A stretch of 64,000 bases of DNA from Tetrapyrgos nigripes. Lineage: Eukaryota; Basidiomycota; Agaricomycetes; Agaricales; Campanellaceae. The notes under the pieces are model-generated. The model searched no databases. It saw nothing but the letters and a program-made list of their open reading frames with translations, and was not told where the DNA came from. The stretch covers positions 1 to 64,000 of the forward strand of contig JAACJM010000062.1 of the NCBI GenBank assembly GCA_013368315.1. The letters are read 5' to 3'. Below, in pieces: positions 1 to 12,500 of the stretch; the first letter of the stretch is position 1, and each line of letters opens with the position of its first letter. The translations under genes and the position numbers were made by a program.

Positions 1-880
1 CTGGTCGATGTCGACCTCAATATCTAGGATTTCACAGTCCAACCCCCAGCGTCCCGCTACCGTCTCTGCTTCGAATCCGCGATGTCGACTCAGATCCATG
101 CAGTACTACATACAGATAATCATCAGGATGAACACTCATTCTACAGATCTTCCACAAAGTATTTTGATGCGCTCGAGCTCGTTATGGACCAATCGTCTTC
201 AGCTGATTAGTATGTAGTGGACTTAGACTTGAGCTTGGGCGCCCTCACCCTGCAAGTTGTCATTGTTGACTTCTTCGAAACTTCTTCTACACTCGTACAT
301 GTACTAATCTACATATAGTCGATGGCATTGACATCGTTGGTAGGTACCCTAAAAAATATGATAAGTAACAGAACTTTCAATAAATTATAATATACGGAAG
401 ATAGAGAGCAAAGCGCAACTACGGTATACAGTTGTACATACTTAAGCGCATCTTGTAATAACTAGTCTGAAGGCATCGTGGCGCGGCAAGGTTTTGTGGA
501 AAATACAGTGGTGTATGAGTGACGGATAGGAGGGCAGTATACAATTTGTTGTCAGGAATACATAAGGGAATCCCAATCATAATGATAATAAAAAATACAC
601 TAACGAACCCCAACAAGAAGAAAGAGAATGCTCCGGCTCCGAGTCAATCGCAAAGCCTAAAGGCAGGATGGGGAAAGGTGGAGTGGAGGGAGGGCGAATG
701 CCGAAGAGGCGAGAGGGAGAGGAGGAGGACTAGGAAGGGACAGTTTGTGTGTATGACACAACACCGATATCGATATCTAAGAACAAGACTACGAATCTGT
801 CGACAAGATACTCATCCTGTGAGAAACCAAAACCATACCTGAAGCCTGAACGCTTGAGCACCAGTACGAGCAGCTGGGGT
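1..880. other. left-edge stretch without a supported gene
   Basis: Short open frames occur on both strands, but none has convincing composition, splice structure or a recognisable motif. The part next to the minus-strand gene ending at 881 probably holds its 3' UTR or one more 3' exon. A purine-rich patch lies around 660-740. No repeat or RNA gene was seen. Confidence 0.4.
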
Positions 881-1893
881 TCATGCTGAAACAACCGGCC
901 TATGTAGCAACTCAAGCATCGTTCTCGCAGCTTCCTGTAAATGAAGTTGCCCTTGCTTGAGAAACTCGCAATGCCTCCTCAACCGATTGAGTTCTTGAAG
1001 CCTTTTTTCGTCCATCTCTTTATTTCGGTGTATCGGCGTCTGCATCTCTTTCTCTTTCTCCTCGGTGAGTCCAGGGGATTTGATATTTTCGTCTGCGGTT
1101 GTACATGTATGATATCGTCTGCCGTGCCGCGGATCGTACATGTTATGAGATTTGGCCCCATGGCCAGTGGCCGACGCATTCCATGCCTGACTGAGGCGAA
1201 GGCAGTCAGGACAAAGTGTGGACGTGTCAGATGGAGTGGGTGAAGGGATAGAAGAGGTGTATCTGGAAGCATCAATCTTTTTGGCTGATAATCGTCTTGC
1301 TTTGCGAGAACTTGAGACAACAGGTCCAGCCGTCCTGGAAGAGTAAAACAGCCCCCTTCGACGAAATGTAAAAGTATGACGGTGGCCTGTGTCCTCTAGA
1401 GAGCTGGTTTCATCACTTGACAAGGCTGTAATCAAGTATAGAGTTAGATAGATATTGACGATGATAGAAAATCCATGACAAGAAAACGCTGCAAAGAAGT
1501 GTCAATCTTCTCGGACAGTCCTTCCTATAAAGTTGCTAGCCACGCACCACATCGACAAGGCAATATAGGCATCATTCCATCCTGCACTATTCGCCCTCCA
1601 TCCACCTGTAATCCAACACCACCCTCTGGGGACAAGGTATTTGTTTCCGGTCCTCGCGATGAAGACGCTGGCGGATCAGTCACGACAGCTGCCTTTGGTT
1701 TCTTGCGTTTGAAAGGAGACCTTCTTAGCTTTTTCAAGGCCTTGAAGAATGAGAAGATCCTCATCGCGAAGAGGATGATGGAAAATGAGATGATTTGTTG
1801 ACAAGTCCCGGCTCCGTTAGAGGAGAAAGTCGCGCTAATATTGGTGCGGACATCTAAAATTAAACGCGTGACTGACTCGACTCTAGAAGTCAT
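881..1893 (-). CDS. hypothetical protein, two exons
   Basis: I do not recognise a family. The ATG at 1893 opens an exon with one hydrophobic stretch (IISFSIILFAMRIFSFF) followed by a very basic patch (KKLRRSPFKRKKPK). This looks like a single membrane anchor with a cytosolic basic flank. A GTGCGT donor at 1547 joins a TTACAG acceptor ending at 1426, phase 1, and the frame stays open to the stop at 881. The second exon is hydrophilic, holds a C-x2-C pair (CPDC), and ends in a Glu/Lys/Gln-rich segment likely to form a coiled coil. A further 3' intron is possible. The membrane role is inference only. Confidence 0.5.
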
Positions 1894-2076
1894 CAGCCAC
1901 TGCCAGACGGGAGATGGCAGTCTCTCGTAGCAGACCCCTACGTTGAAGTGTTGTGTAGGAGATGGTAAGAATCAGATGCTACTTCAAAATGATAGGAACA
2001 ACGGAATGTGCTCCGAGTCATATCCAAATAGCCATGTCCATAATCTTGTCCCTACGAAACAGGATAAAATGTAAAA

Positions 2077-3794
2077 CTATAACTGGCTCCCGTCTCCGCT
2101 CGGTAGTTTCAAATCCGTCCCTTTATGAGGACCCGTAGCAAAGTCCCTCAAACGCACCGGTACCCTCGGCACTCCATCCACCGAGCTTTCTAAATCATTT
2201 GCAGAATCCCATGTCATATTAGAACGAGTTGAACCATTCGCAAAACGAAGTTGCGAGATAGGTCCACCACCACTAGTATGGCATGTACTGATTTCTGTGA
2301 ACGTCTGGCCGAGTGATACTAAGACTATGATAGAAGTCGGATAAATACCCTAGTATGTATACGATAAAAGAGGTCAGTCAGAGCAGTGTTCCGGACGGAA
2401 GAAACGATACTACACTGACCATGAGCTGATTAATCATACCGGCAAACGCAGATGCAGCAAACGCCAAAGTCGAAAGGGATCTGACAGACAAATGTGGTGC
2501 AATAATGCCTGCGTTTCCTATAAAACATGATGCACTCTAAAATAGACCTCGCTCAGTTCACAGGAGAGCTGCAAGATTGGGTCATCATTCTCCATACCAT
2601 AAAGACAACTACTAGGTCAATGAACAACAATATCCTCTAGGCTTGATACTATGACGCACAGTAGATAAGTCCAGATTCGACGAGTAGTCCAAGTATTCGT
2701 TGGACACGGGTACTAGGAGAATTCGCCCCAAGTGATTGCTTCATAAACCCACGCAAGGACCTGAGAAATTGAGTCAAAAATTCGTTTTTGTCTAGGTGTT
2801 GGAAAAAGCTACCAAGCTCGGACTGCTATCAGAGAAGTTGATGTAAAATTGGTGAACAAGGACAGAATGAACGTGATAAACATTGGCATCCTCATGTTGT
2901 CAATGCATATTCGTATCATCGTCGATCCATGTTTTAGTAGTTGCAAGTCACAGACGAAGAGCTGAACGATTGCACACCCTGACGAATTCAAATAATAAAT
3001 TATAAAAGTCAATGACGTGAATGAAAGGTAACGACAACTAACCCAAAGCTGCCAATAGGATGAGAATGGGAAGAGATATGATTGTCCTCTTTCTACCCCA
3101 GATGGCGTAAGTTCGCCAGATGACAACAGCGTCACTAATTATCATCTGCCAGTGATAATGAACTATAAAGGTGAGCGTGCTGAAAGGCCATGATTCCCAA
3201 ACAAAGACACTAACATTCAGGACAAAGAGCGACTGACGAGGGAGTTCGTCTTGTTGGTAACTTGGTGAATCTTTGCTTCCACTGATAGTAGCCACTCCTC
3301 TGGAGATGCACTAGGGTCATATATGTCGAGGGCAATGCTGGTCAGCTCATTATTGAGGGCAAGATCCATAGCCCAGAGCGAAGTGCTGCTGATGAAAAGC
3401 AGACAGGTCACACCGAAAATAATCCGTCCTTAGAGAGATTTGAACCCATTTTCGCTGAAGAAGACGAGTAAATGCGCTGGGTCAGCTATGTAGTCAATCA
3501 AGACTCACCATTGTATATGTACCGCCATGATGAAAAGAAGAGCATAACATCCTGTCGTAGGTGCCAGTTGCATTGGTCGGCGTCAGATCTATATGCATGC
3601 AGGGTACGTGTCCATCCCTCACCCCAAAACGCAGACTCCACCTCAGCATTTTGAAGGAACTTGTGCGTTGTATCAGTTATTGTACGAATACCAATTTGTA
3701 TTTGCTGATTCGTGTCCGAGACCAAATCGAGAGAGCTACGACCGAGACGGTCATGAAGCAGGCTTGCACTGGCAATGGTCGAGGGAGGAAGCAT
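2077..3794 (-). pseudogene. broken multi-pass membrane protein paralogue
   Basis: This is a tandem copy of the gene at 4280-5965, with the same exon order and closely similar exon text: N-terminal ITDTTHKFLQNAEVESAFWG, a SDAVVIWRTYAIW segment and a C-terminal IYPTSIIVLVSLGQTF. Two lesions were found by comparison with that paralogue. First, an in-frame TAA lies near 3430 in the exon after the second intron, where the intact copy reads His before GRIIFG. Second, about 10 nt are missing near 3240, just before the LPRQ..LFVLNV segment, which shifts the frame. Moving the splice acceptor into the TCTCTCTAAG tract does not restore the downstream frame. The last exons remain open, so decay looks recent. 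A sequencing error could explain one lesion but hardly both. Confidence 0.7.
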
Positions 3795-4279
3795 TGTGAA
3801 AGTTCTTCTTCTCCAGCTATGATCAGGCCATTCTGTATTATCAACAGTCGCACTGTTGTTGTTCTGCACTAGTACTGTTGAGATCAATCAAGTTGATCAC
3901 TTTACTACTCACAGAACTTCCTCACTTGACGCCCATGCACACTTCTTGCACACTTCAGTTCAAAGGTACATTGATATCTCGTGTCCGGCTAAGACTGCGG
4001 CCATAACCTCGGGCAGGAGAAACGATTCTGAGAATTTTGACGGCCGAGCCCGAAATCGGGCACGAGTTGTACGGAGAAAAGGGAAAGACAACGAAGAGAG
4101 ATTATTCGGAAGTCAAGCTCTCACGCACGCGTCACCGTACCATGATGGCATTACCCGGTTTGGTAGCGTACTTAGTCGGCTAATAGTCATCGTCCATCTT
4201 CTGGTACTGGAATTGGCTGTCTCTGACCAGCTAATGCTAGGAGCCAGGTTACCTCCCCCCTCCTCTGAAAATTGCTTCA

Positions 4280-5965
4280 CTAGCTCCCATTTCCTCCCGG
4301 TGTTTTATGGAGACTCGTGAAGTCACTCAAACGCACCCTCGGTACTTCATCATCCATCAAGCTTTCCGAATCACCTGCACGATTACACGTCGTATCGGAA
4401 CGAGACGCATCCTCTGCAAAGCGAATCCTCGAGACAACCACATTGCTAGTGTGGTAAGTGCTCATTGCTGTGAATGTCTGGCCGAGTGACACTAAAACTA
4501 TGATGGAAGTAGGGTAGATACCCTGTATCGAGACATGAAAACGGGTTAGTGTTTGTGTTGCATCCCGCGTACAAGGAGACACCGACTCACCATGAGCTGA
4601 TTGATCATGCCAGCAAATGCAGACACAGTAAATGCCAATTCTGAAAGCGATCCAATAGCCACACGTGGGATGATAATGCTTATGTTTCCTATGAAACATG
4701 CTGCACTCTATAGCGCGCGATCCAGTTCAAGTCCTTGGCGTTTTCTCAAGAAATGGTTCAGTCTACATACCATTAGGAAAACTGCAATGTCGGTCAGTAA
4801 GACAGTGATTCGGGCTTAATAAAATCCTTATGATCACTTACAATAGATAAGACCAGATTCAACGAGTAATCCGAGTATTCGCTGAGCACGGGTACTGGGA
4901 GAATTTGATCCAAGTGATTGCCTCATAAATCCGCGCAAAAACCTGATAACTCAAGTCAGAAATCCGGCTTTCACCAAGTCACAGAAAAAAGCACCATGCA
5001 CGGACTGCTATCAGAGAAGTCGATAAAAAATTGGTGAACAAGGACAGAATGAACGTGATAAACATTGGCATCCTCATGTTGCATATTCGTGTCGTCGTCG
5101 ATCCATGTTTTAGTAGTTCCAAGTCACAAACAAAAAGCTGTACGAATGCGAACCCTGAAAATGGAGATCATTGAGTGACCGCCGGAAGGAGAGCGGAAGT
5201 TTAGCGGAGGATTGGATGAAATAAACGACACCTTACCCAAAGCTGCTAGTAGGCTGATAACGGGAAGGGATATGAATGCCCTTCTTCGATTCCAAATGGC
5301 ATAAGTACGCCAAATGACGACCGCATCACTTATGACCATCTATGGGTGATGATGAATGGTGAGTGGGACGAAAAAATAACGATGACAACGATGGTGATCA
5401 AATCTACTGACATTCAACACAAACAGTAATTGACGAGGAAGTAGAAGAGAGTTCGTCCTGTGGGCGACTTGACCGATCTTGTCTTCCACTGACACAAGCC
5501 ATTCCTCGGGAGATGCGCTAGGATCGTCGTATATGCTGAGGGCAATGTCAGTCAGCTCCCGATTGAGGACAAGATCCATAGCCCATAATGAAGTGCTGCT
5601 GATGAAAAGCAGACAGGTAACACCAAAGATTATTCGTCCATGGAAGGATTTGAGCCCATTTTTACTGGAAGGAAGGAAGAACGAGCAGGTCAGAAATTCA
5701 AGCACTGGGAAAGACACTGGTCAAGACTCACCATTGTATCTGTACCGCCATGATAAAAAGGAGAACGTAACATCCTGCAGGTCGTGCGTGCCAGTGATCA
5801 GATTCATACAGAATAGACGTCATTGCTCTCACCCCAAAAAGCAGACTCTACTTCAGCATTCACCAAGAACTTGCGCGTCGTATCAGTTATTGTGTGAATA
5901 CCGATTTGTATTTGTTGAGCTGTGTCCGAGTCGAGAGAGCTTCGACGTAGAGGGTCATGAAGCAT
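4280..5965 (-). CDS. fungal multi-pass membrane protein, function unknown
   Basis: This type of predicted polytopic membrane protein is common in Agaricomycetes, and I know of no assigned function. The ATG at 5965 gives a short soluble N-terminus (ITDTTRKFLVNAEVESAFWG). Small GT-AG introns separate hydrophobic exons: YVLLFIMAVQIQ; IIFGVTCLLFISSTSLWAMD; LLFVLNV; SDAVVIWRTYAIW followed by ISLPVISLLAALG. The final exon holds IYPTSIIVLVSLGQTF and a polar cytoplasmic tail ending at 4280. The order of hydrophobic segments and the conserved SDAVVIWR.Y.IW motif suggest about seven helices. The broken neighbour at 2077-3794 is its tandem duplicate. Membrane location is strongly supported; a receptor or transporter role is not. 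Confidence 0.75.
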
Positions 5966-6513
5966 TGCACTGAGGGAGGAAGAGAAGGATGTATAGCTGC
6001 CCCTCTCTATTATCTGCTTCTTTAATAAAAGAGGATTGCTTCCTTAGAGACTCGGTTGCATTAACAATGATATATTGCGTCGGGAATCAATCATAACATT
6101 GGTCACTTGAGAGCCTTCTGCGTTGTCTAATACTAATTAGTATCCTCCTCAAGAAGGAGGTTTTCTTGACTCACCAAGACAAATACCCAAACCACTTGTA
6201 GCACTTCAGTCAGACCCACTGCATAACTTTAAGGATATCCCTGATGATGTCTGGGCCCAAATTTGTCTTTGTCGTTGTGGTGCTGCAAATTGACCCGAAG
6301 CAAATTCAGACGGAGTATCGAGAGATTTGGACGCCCGAGCTTAAAAAATTGCTGCGAAATGGTTGAGAAACTGGGAGGTTGGAGGAGGAGTTTATTGGAA
6401 AGACTCGGCAAAGACTCGGAGAAAGCATCGTGACGCTATACGGCATTACCCGATTTGGTCTTTTGGTTGACCCACAAAGCCCCAACGTGACTGTACATCT
6501 TCTTTTCGCAGTC
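5966..6513. other. intergenic region, divergent promoters
   Basis: This lies between the minus-strand membrane gene and the plus-strand RAI1-like gene, so it should hold both promoters. The 18-mer GGCATTACCCGATTTGGT at 6442-6459 lies 55 nt upstream of the RAI1-like ATG. It recurs with one mismatch at 4147-4164, upstream of the broken membrane gene. Confidence 0.4.
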
Positions 6514-8183
6514 ATGAACAGTGGCAACTACCCCTCTACCACATCTTTTGACAGTAGTATTCCTGCTGGAGCAGTCTCTACCTCTTCAGAACTAGACCGA
6601 CCAACACTAGGAGAATGCCACTTTGTCTCAGACCTCACCATTTTGGAAGATTTCTACGAATGCAACGACACTGCTATGCGATACTTTGTCGGTGCTACTT
6701 CGGATTCTGCTACTTCGGATTCCCTAACTTTGGAGGGGAATGGAGCCAGTCATGTCAATCTCATAGGACAGCCAAACGTCACGGTTAGCCTTACCAAACC
6801 CGTACAGAATATCTTGAAAAAGCGTCCATTCCGGTGGTTCAACCATCCAAAGCATCTTGATTCTATTATCTCCGCGTGTTTGTCTGCTGCCCCTGTACCT
6901 GCAAGTGGTATCGGAGAGTCGGAATACTTGGCTAAAGAGAATGTTGTAATCACTTGGAGAGGCATTTTGACAAAGTGCGTCGAGTTCATGCTATATATTA
7001 TTCTACGTATAAGTAGTACTCCATGGCTCACGTTACCTCGATTTGTAGAATTTTTCTTGGCGATACAATTACAATGCACGCCTCTCTTATAGATGGGAGG
7101 CTTTATATGGAAGAAGAGGATCCGAAACCGAATGTAAGTGCTTGAGTTGATTTCTTGGAACTTATTCCTTACTCAACGTTGACCCTAGTGGAAAGCTAAA
7201 AAATACTCTTTGAGCGATGCTGTTGGGTGGGTACCGGTATTTTCTGCTTCAACCCTTCGCTTCGACTGTATATACTTACGATGACGATAATCAGCAAGGC
7301 CTTTGAGGACACCTTCACCGAAACGCGGCCCATAGGCAGAGACGGTCTACCTCGTAGAATCCCAAAAGCAAACACCCAGTGGTGTAACGTCGTGTCTCGC
7401 ACTCTGGGAGATCTAAATCTGATTTTTGGCGGCGAGGTCGATGCTTTCAATTGCAAAGCCTCAGAAGACCTCCATGACAATCACGGAATACTTGACCGCC
7501 GTGTCGAGTTGAAAACCAAGCTGCTGGGATCTAAGTAGGTCAAAAAGAAGCTGTTGAAGACACTCGAAATACTTATTGACACTCTCCTTCTACTATGACA
7601 CATTAGAATCCATTATCCTCGATGGCACATGCAATCTCACCTCCTCGCTGTCCCACAAATTTTTGTGGGGTACCGAAACGATAATCTTGACATCGTCAAA
7701 ACCCAATCCATCCACACTGCAAATATCAGACCTAGAAATTTTGAAGAAAACATTGCAAAGGGGTATCGAGTGCTTTCTGTTCTCCGTGGGCATCTGTCAA
7801 GGTCTGCAGAGCTTGAGAGGTGTACTCGACTGCAGAGTAGTACGTCGGCCTCCTCAGAGTCACATACAAACTTGGATTCGCCGGATCTAGGTTTGGACAA
7901 ATTATGCTTGAAGGATCCAGCTATCGACACCACTTGGGACACAAACACTGGTACCGGAGCTTCAGATGATGCCAGTGATTGCATCTGGAAAGTTACCATT
8001 AGGAAATGGACCATAGATTCTGTACACCTGCTTTCGATGGCTGATGCTCAAAGAGTGAAGGAAAGGCGAGAAAATCCTTCGAAACCGGTGGAGAGGTTGG
8101 GGATCGTGCCCAAAGTATTGATTGATGCTATGCATACGAAATACAAACTGAGGTCCGCAAATCGAGTGTTGAGACGTAGGTAA
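6514..8183 (+). CDS. RAI1/DXO-like decapping nuclease family protein
   Basis: RAI1/DXO proteins remove incomplete or non-canonical 5' caps and can stabilise the nuclear exonuclease Xrn2/Rat1. The family blocks appear in order across spliced exons. VITWRGILTK is followed, after a GTGCGT...TTGTAG intron, by ITMHASLIDGRLYMEEED. Next come KAFEDTFTE, an acidic pair in LIFGGEVDAF, and RRVELKTKLLG, where the Glu-x-Lys motif contributes metal and substrate contacts in the family. Then LLAVPQIFVGYRNDN precedes the basic C-terminus. I chose the ATG at 6514; an upstream in-frame ATG at 6379 would add a segment that reads like 5' UTR. Several divergent copies are typical in mushrooms, so this may be a paralogue rather than the housekeeping gene. 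The acidic catalytic residues look intact. Confidence 0.8.
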
Positions 8184-8386
8184 CACATGGGTGATTAGGT
8201 AGTACACTGGTACAGACTCAGGCGAAGTAGTAGGAATTGTTAAAAGTACAGAAGACGTCGAGTTACAGTTGTTGTACAAATCTAGATCTATGAAGGGAAA
8301 AAATACACATTGGACGTGAAAGTCGTGCCAAGTCGTGCAAATGTAGGGAACGCGGGCGGGATAGGTAACGTGTAGGGTTGAATTCT

Positions 8387-9164
8387 CTAAAGTGCCATAG
8401 AAATCCCAATGAGAGCTGGCCAAACAATGAATACCAGGCGGAACTTGATCTTTTCCATATCGAAGCCACTTGTACGAGCGCTGTTATAGACTTTCTTGCG
8501 TTGCCTATAGTCGTCTTGATCTTCGTTGTCAGGAAAGACGGTAGTGGTTGACGAGGAAAGAATACGCGAACTTGAGCCCGAGTCTGGTGTGGTATACGTG
8601 GCGGGAACAGTCATCGTAGTTGGAGTGCCGCTACTGGTAGTATTGTGAGCAAAAGCTTGATTGTACTCAGCATCGGAGCACGGAGTGGTGTTGAGAATAG
8701 TAAAGTCGTGCGTGTAGACAGGACCACGGGAGTTTGCGCAATAAAAAAGAAAGACGCTGATGGCATAAAGGTGTCAGTTTATTCATTGGATAGCAAAAAG
8801 ACGGCTTACTAGTTTGAACCATGATAACATAGATCAGAGGGAGGGCAGAACATGGCTTGATCGGCATCGGCATCAAATTCTCCAACGGTAGCAATATACC
8901 GCTGCAGACATCGAGGTCATAGTTAACGAAAGAGAAAGAGCGGGAAGGGTTTAGGCAACATACCCCGTCTGCAACATGAAGGTCAATGACAAGCGAATCA
9001 CCGCACTGCGGATCTTGCTGAGTCTCTTCCCATTCAATAGTACCGCATTTTCCGACTTGATAAGTTGTTCCTTCAACGGGTCTGGTGGGCCACAAGGAGG
9101 CGGATACCAGGCGAAGGTTCAAGAGAGACACGGCAGCGATAAATAAAAGATTTGTAGGAACCAT
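8387..9164 (-). CDS. secreted GPI-anchored protein
   Basis: The ATG at 9164 starts a classical signal peptide (LLFIAAVSLLNLRLVSAS). The mature protein begins LWPTRPVEGTTYQVGKCG and ends in a hydrophobic tail (FRLVFIVWPALIGISMAL) behind a small-residue region, as expected for GPI attachment. Two introns fit. GGG|GTATGT...CTGCAG joins ...HVADG to RYIATVGEFDADADQ, and a second GTAAGC intron precedes YVFLFYCANSRGPVYTHDF. The middle is cysteine-containing, and Ser/Thr-rich sequence precedes the anchor. The beta-rich N-terminus with WP..PVEG..Y.VG resembles the broad Kre9/KNH-type Ser/Thr-rich GPI families, but I cannot place it firmly. It probably sits on the plasma membrane or in the cell wall. 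Confidence 0.7.
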
Positions 9165-9297
9165 GCTAGACTCGAATGGGCGAGTTTGAAAGATTCTACA
9201 GACGGCCGGCCGAGATACAAAGACTTGCTGATTTAAGGAAGAAGGAAGGAGAGCTGGTTGCAAGGAAGAAAAGGAGCCGCCAACGCGTCTCGGAGGC

Positions 9298-9313
9298 GGT
9301 CACGGTCACGTGA
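9298..9313. promoter_or_regulatory. GGTCAC direct repeat overlapping a TCACGTGA E-box
   Basis: Two GGTCAC units in tandem run into GTGA, creating the palindrome TCACGTGA, a core site for bHLH (Cbf1-type) factors. It lies between the divergent GPI-protein and chromodomain genes. The 11-mer GTCACGGTCAC within it also occurs twice upstream of the dihydrolipoyl dehydrogenase gene (61330-61355). Binding is inferred. Confidence 0.35.
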
Positions 9314-9556
9314 AATTAGCACAGCCATTTAGCTAATCGTTTTTTGGAACATCATGTTGTTCCTCGACTCTCATCCGAGTTTTGTGTAAGTACTCTCCTT
9401 TCTCCCAATTATCTCTGAGATTTGTAATGTATATTTCCCCTGTCTTTTATAGGCCTATCTTCCGGTCTTTGGAGCAGGCTCATCCCTCTGAACCTATCTC
9501 CGAGCGGAGCACACTGAAGTCCCCTGTCGGCCCAATCATTCCGCCGTGTAGAGGAG

Positions 9557-12500
9557 ATGGAGTCCTCTTTTGAAGCATCAGAACCGGAAACTCAGTTTAT
9601 ACCCCAAGAAGACGACGAAGAAACCCTATGGAAGGTCATCGAGATTCTTCAGGAGGACAAGACTAGGAGACGATATAAAGTCAAATGGGAGGGCGTCGAC
9701 CCTAGCAATGGAAAGCCTTGGGCCCCCAGCTGGGTGCCCATGCATGACTGCACACCGGATTTAGTTGAGACTTGGCAGGTGAAGAAGGTGCAGGAAAAAC
9801 GACGTTCTTCTATGGCTTGTAAGTCCCTCGTCCCTCCCATTTTAATTATTCCAAACCAATCAATATGCTCATTCTCTTGTCTAGCAAATGCATCCAGAGC
9901 TGATCTTAAATCCTACAAACCTTCATCACGACGCGAATCCAAAGCCTCCTCATCCAAATCTTCCCCTGCCAAATCAACTTCTACCAATCGATCATCACGA
10001 CGACATTCCCGTTCCTTCACCCCCAAACCTACCAAACCCGCCAGTACAGCTCATTATGATGAATGGGACGAACCACCTAAAGCAGGTCCATCCAAACCCA
10101 ATCGTAACGGCAAGCGACGTCACGATGACCCCGTGGAAGACGACGTGTCAAACGACTCAAGAACAGGTCCACGCTCTTCAACGTCATCATCTCGTCCCAC
10201 GAAGAAGCGGAAACTCGCTCCAGAGCCTGAAGTTGAAGCGGATGAAGAGGTGCAGGAGCTTGTAGCGAAACCGGTTGTTTCTCATAAAAAGGCTACCGTG
10301 AAGAAAAACTCTGTTTCCGCGTCTACATCCACCCCAAATGCCATCGCTGGACCTTCTAAATCTGTCAATGGACGACGTCCTTCCAAATTCGTCCACGCAG
10401 ATACGGAATCAGAGAGTGAAATGCCAGAGAAGGAGAAGGAGAAGGCAGAGAAGGTGCTGAGGAATAGTACCGGCACAGGGAAACCTTTTGTCTCCATCAA
10501 CTCGCCCCCGAAGCTCAAACCTTCTGGCTCCAAAGCTGCTTCTGGTAGTAAAGCCGACAAGCCTGCCGCAAAGAGGTGGTCACATGCGCCTTTTGGAAGG
10601 GGTGATTCGAAGACGACTTCGAACGAAGAGTCTCTATCTGCCCGGGAAAGTGCTGCAGGGACACCAGTGCCTGCGAAAACGACAGAGACGACATCCAAAC
10701 CGGTCAAGAAAGCCCCAGCAGAGCAGCCCAAACCCAAAAAATCTTCTATCACTCAACGAGTTGTGCGCAAGAGACCACCGCCGAGTCCAGAGGTTGACGA
10801 AGGTTTGGGAGACGAAGAGGATCAGTTGGATGAAATGGATTATGATATACCCCTTGAACCTCTGGGACCCGTGCCCGAAGAACCTGATGTCGATGCGAGC
10901 GGAGAAGATGGTCTGAGAGATGGAAGCGAGATACCCGTACCATTCACCGGGTCTCTACGTCATGGTAGTGAAGGGCGAGAGGAAGAGGTTGCGGATAGTG
11001 AACAGCAGGACTCACCTTCCGACCCAGAGGCTGATGTAGAGGCAGAGGTTGACGCGAGAGAAGATGAAGGAGTCCGTCTAGACAGAACGAGCTTGAAACC
11101 CAAGGATGATATTCGAGAAGTGGTTGACATGGCTGATGACGGTCCTGGTGACAAGGCCGGAAAGGGAAGGTCTCCTACTCCAGTAGCATCTGCAGCTCCT
11201 ACCGCCGTCCCTGCCAAGTCTGTCCCTAGTCGTCAGCCTTCCGACTCTGGTTCTTCACGCTCCAAACCTGCTCCCAAAGCTACTACCAATGCTGTTGCTG
11301 GACCGTCTCGTGTAGGTCCAGCTTCAGAGAACGCAACCGAATCTGCTACCCTCAAGATTGGACCTCCGAAGAAAGTTTACTCGGGAAGTAATGGATTTCC
11401 CAGGGATAAACCCAAGAGAGACCTTCCCAAAACCATAACACCGATTACCCCTCCTCCACGCACCAATACTGACAAGTCTCGACCTCGTACACCAAAACTA
11501 TCACCGAATGCTCTCAAACAACTTGCAGAGTTTGACGCTTTCATGGCGCCTCTCTTCCCCGAACCCGCTCCGGCTGTTACACTTCCCGCACCCGTGAACG
11601 GTGCCAACGTTACTGACAACCATGGACATCCACCGTCTCCTGTCTCACCGTCTCCGCCTCAGAACAACCTCAATGCTAGAGATAACGATACCCCGCCTCG
11701 GCCCCATTCACCATCCCAGGCCCGGGTCAAAGATACACCAACGTCTGACCATGACACTAATCCCTATCCCAATGGAGTTCTCGAACCCGAACCACTCACA
11801 TCTGAACACCTTCAACCATCCAACCCTTCTCCTTCCTCTCCCAAACGTCGAACCATAAAATCCCAGATGAAACCACGTTCTCCAGGACCGCTTAAACATG
11901 CACCTATGAAACCTATGAAACCAATGACTCCGAACAGAATGAAAGCCATGTATAACTCAGTCGGAAAGAGTATGTTTGAACAACCAGACTCCACGATACA
12001 ACAATTCAGTGATGATGGTACTGAACCTTCAGCGAGTCAAATCTCACAATTTGAGTCGCCTGAGAAACAACGGCAAGTGGCGACTCCACTTCTACAGAAA
12101 GGAGGAGGATTGTTGAGTCTTGGTCTTGAAATGAAAGGGACGAAAAGGAGCAATCCTTTCAATAGGCTGACTACGGTGACTGAAGTGGATGTGGATGTAC
12201 GTCAGAAAGGAGAAGCGCTTGCTGAGAAGCATAGGAAGCAGATCTTGTTGGAGAGGAATGGTGGTGAGATACAGAAGAAGAGGGTCGAGGATATCCAGGC
12301 TGAGCGGATGAATGCACCAGGCAAGGGTAAAACGGTTATGTTCGTGGAGCCTACGCCAACACCCACACCAGAGGATGTTCCGGCTGAGCCCCCCGAGTAT
12401 GAAGATGGTGATCAGGATGTTGATGGACAAGAGCACCGTCATCACGACTTTTCACAACCTACCCAAGCCCAAGAAACGTCGCAAGACTCTCAGGTCCAAC

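Noticed and set aside
61..80. TTCGAATCC resembling a tRNA T-loop
   Set aside because: No matching A box, acceptor stem or anticodon stem could be folded around it.
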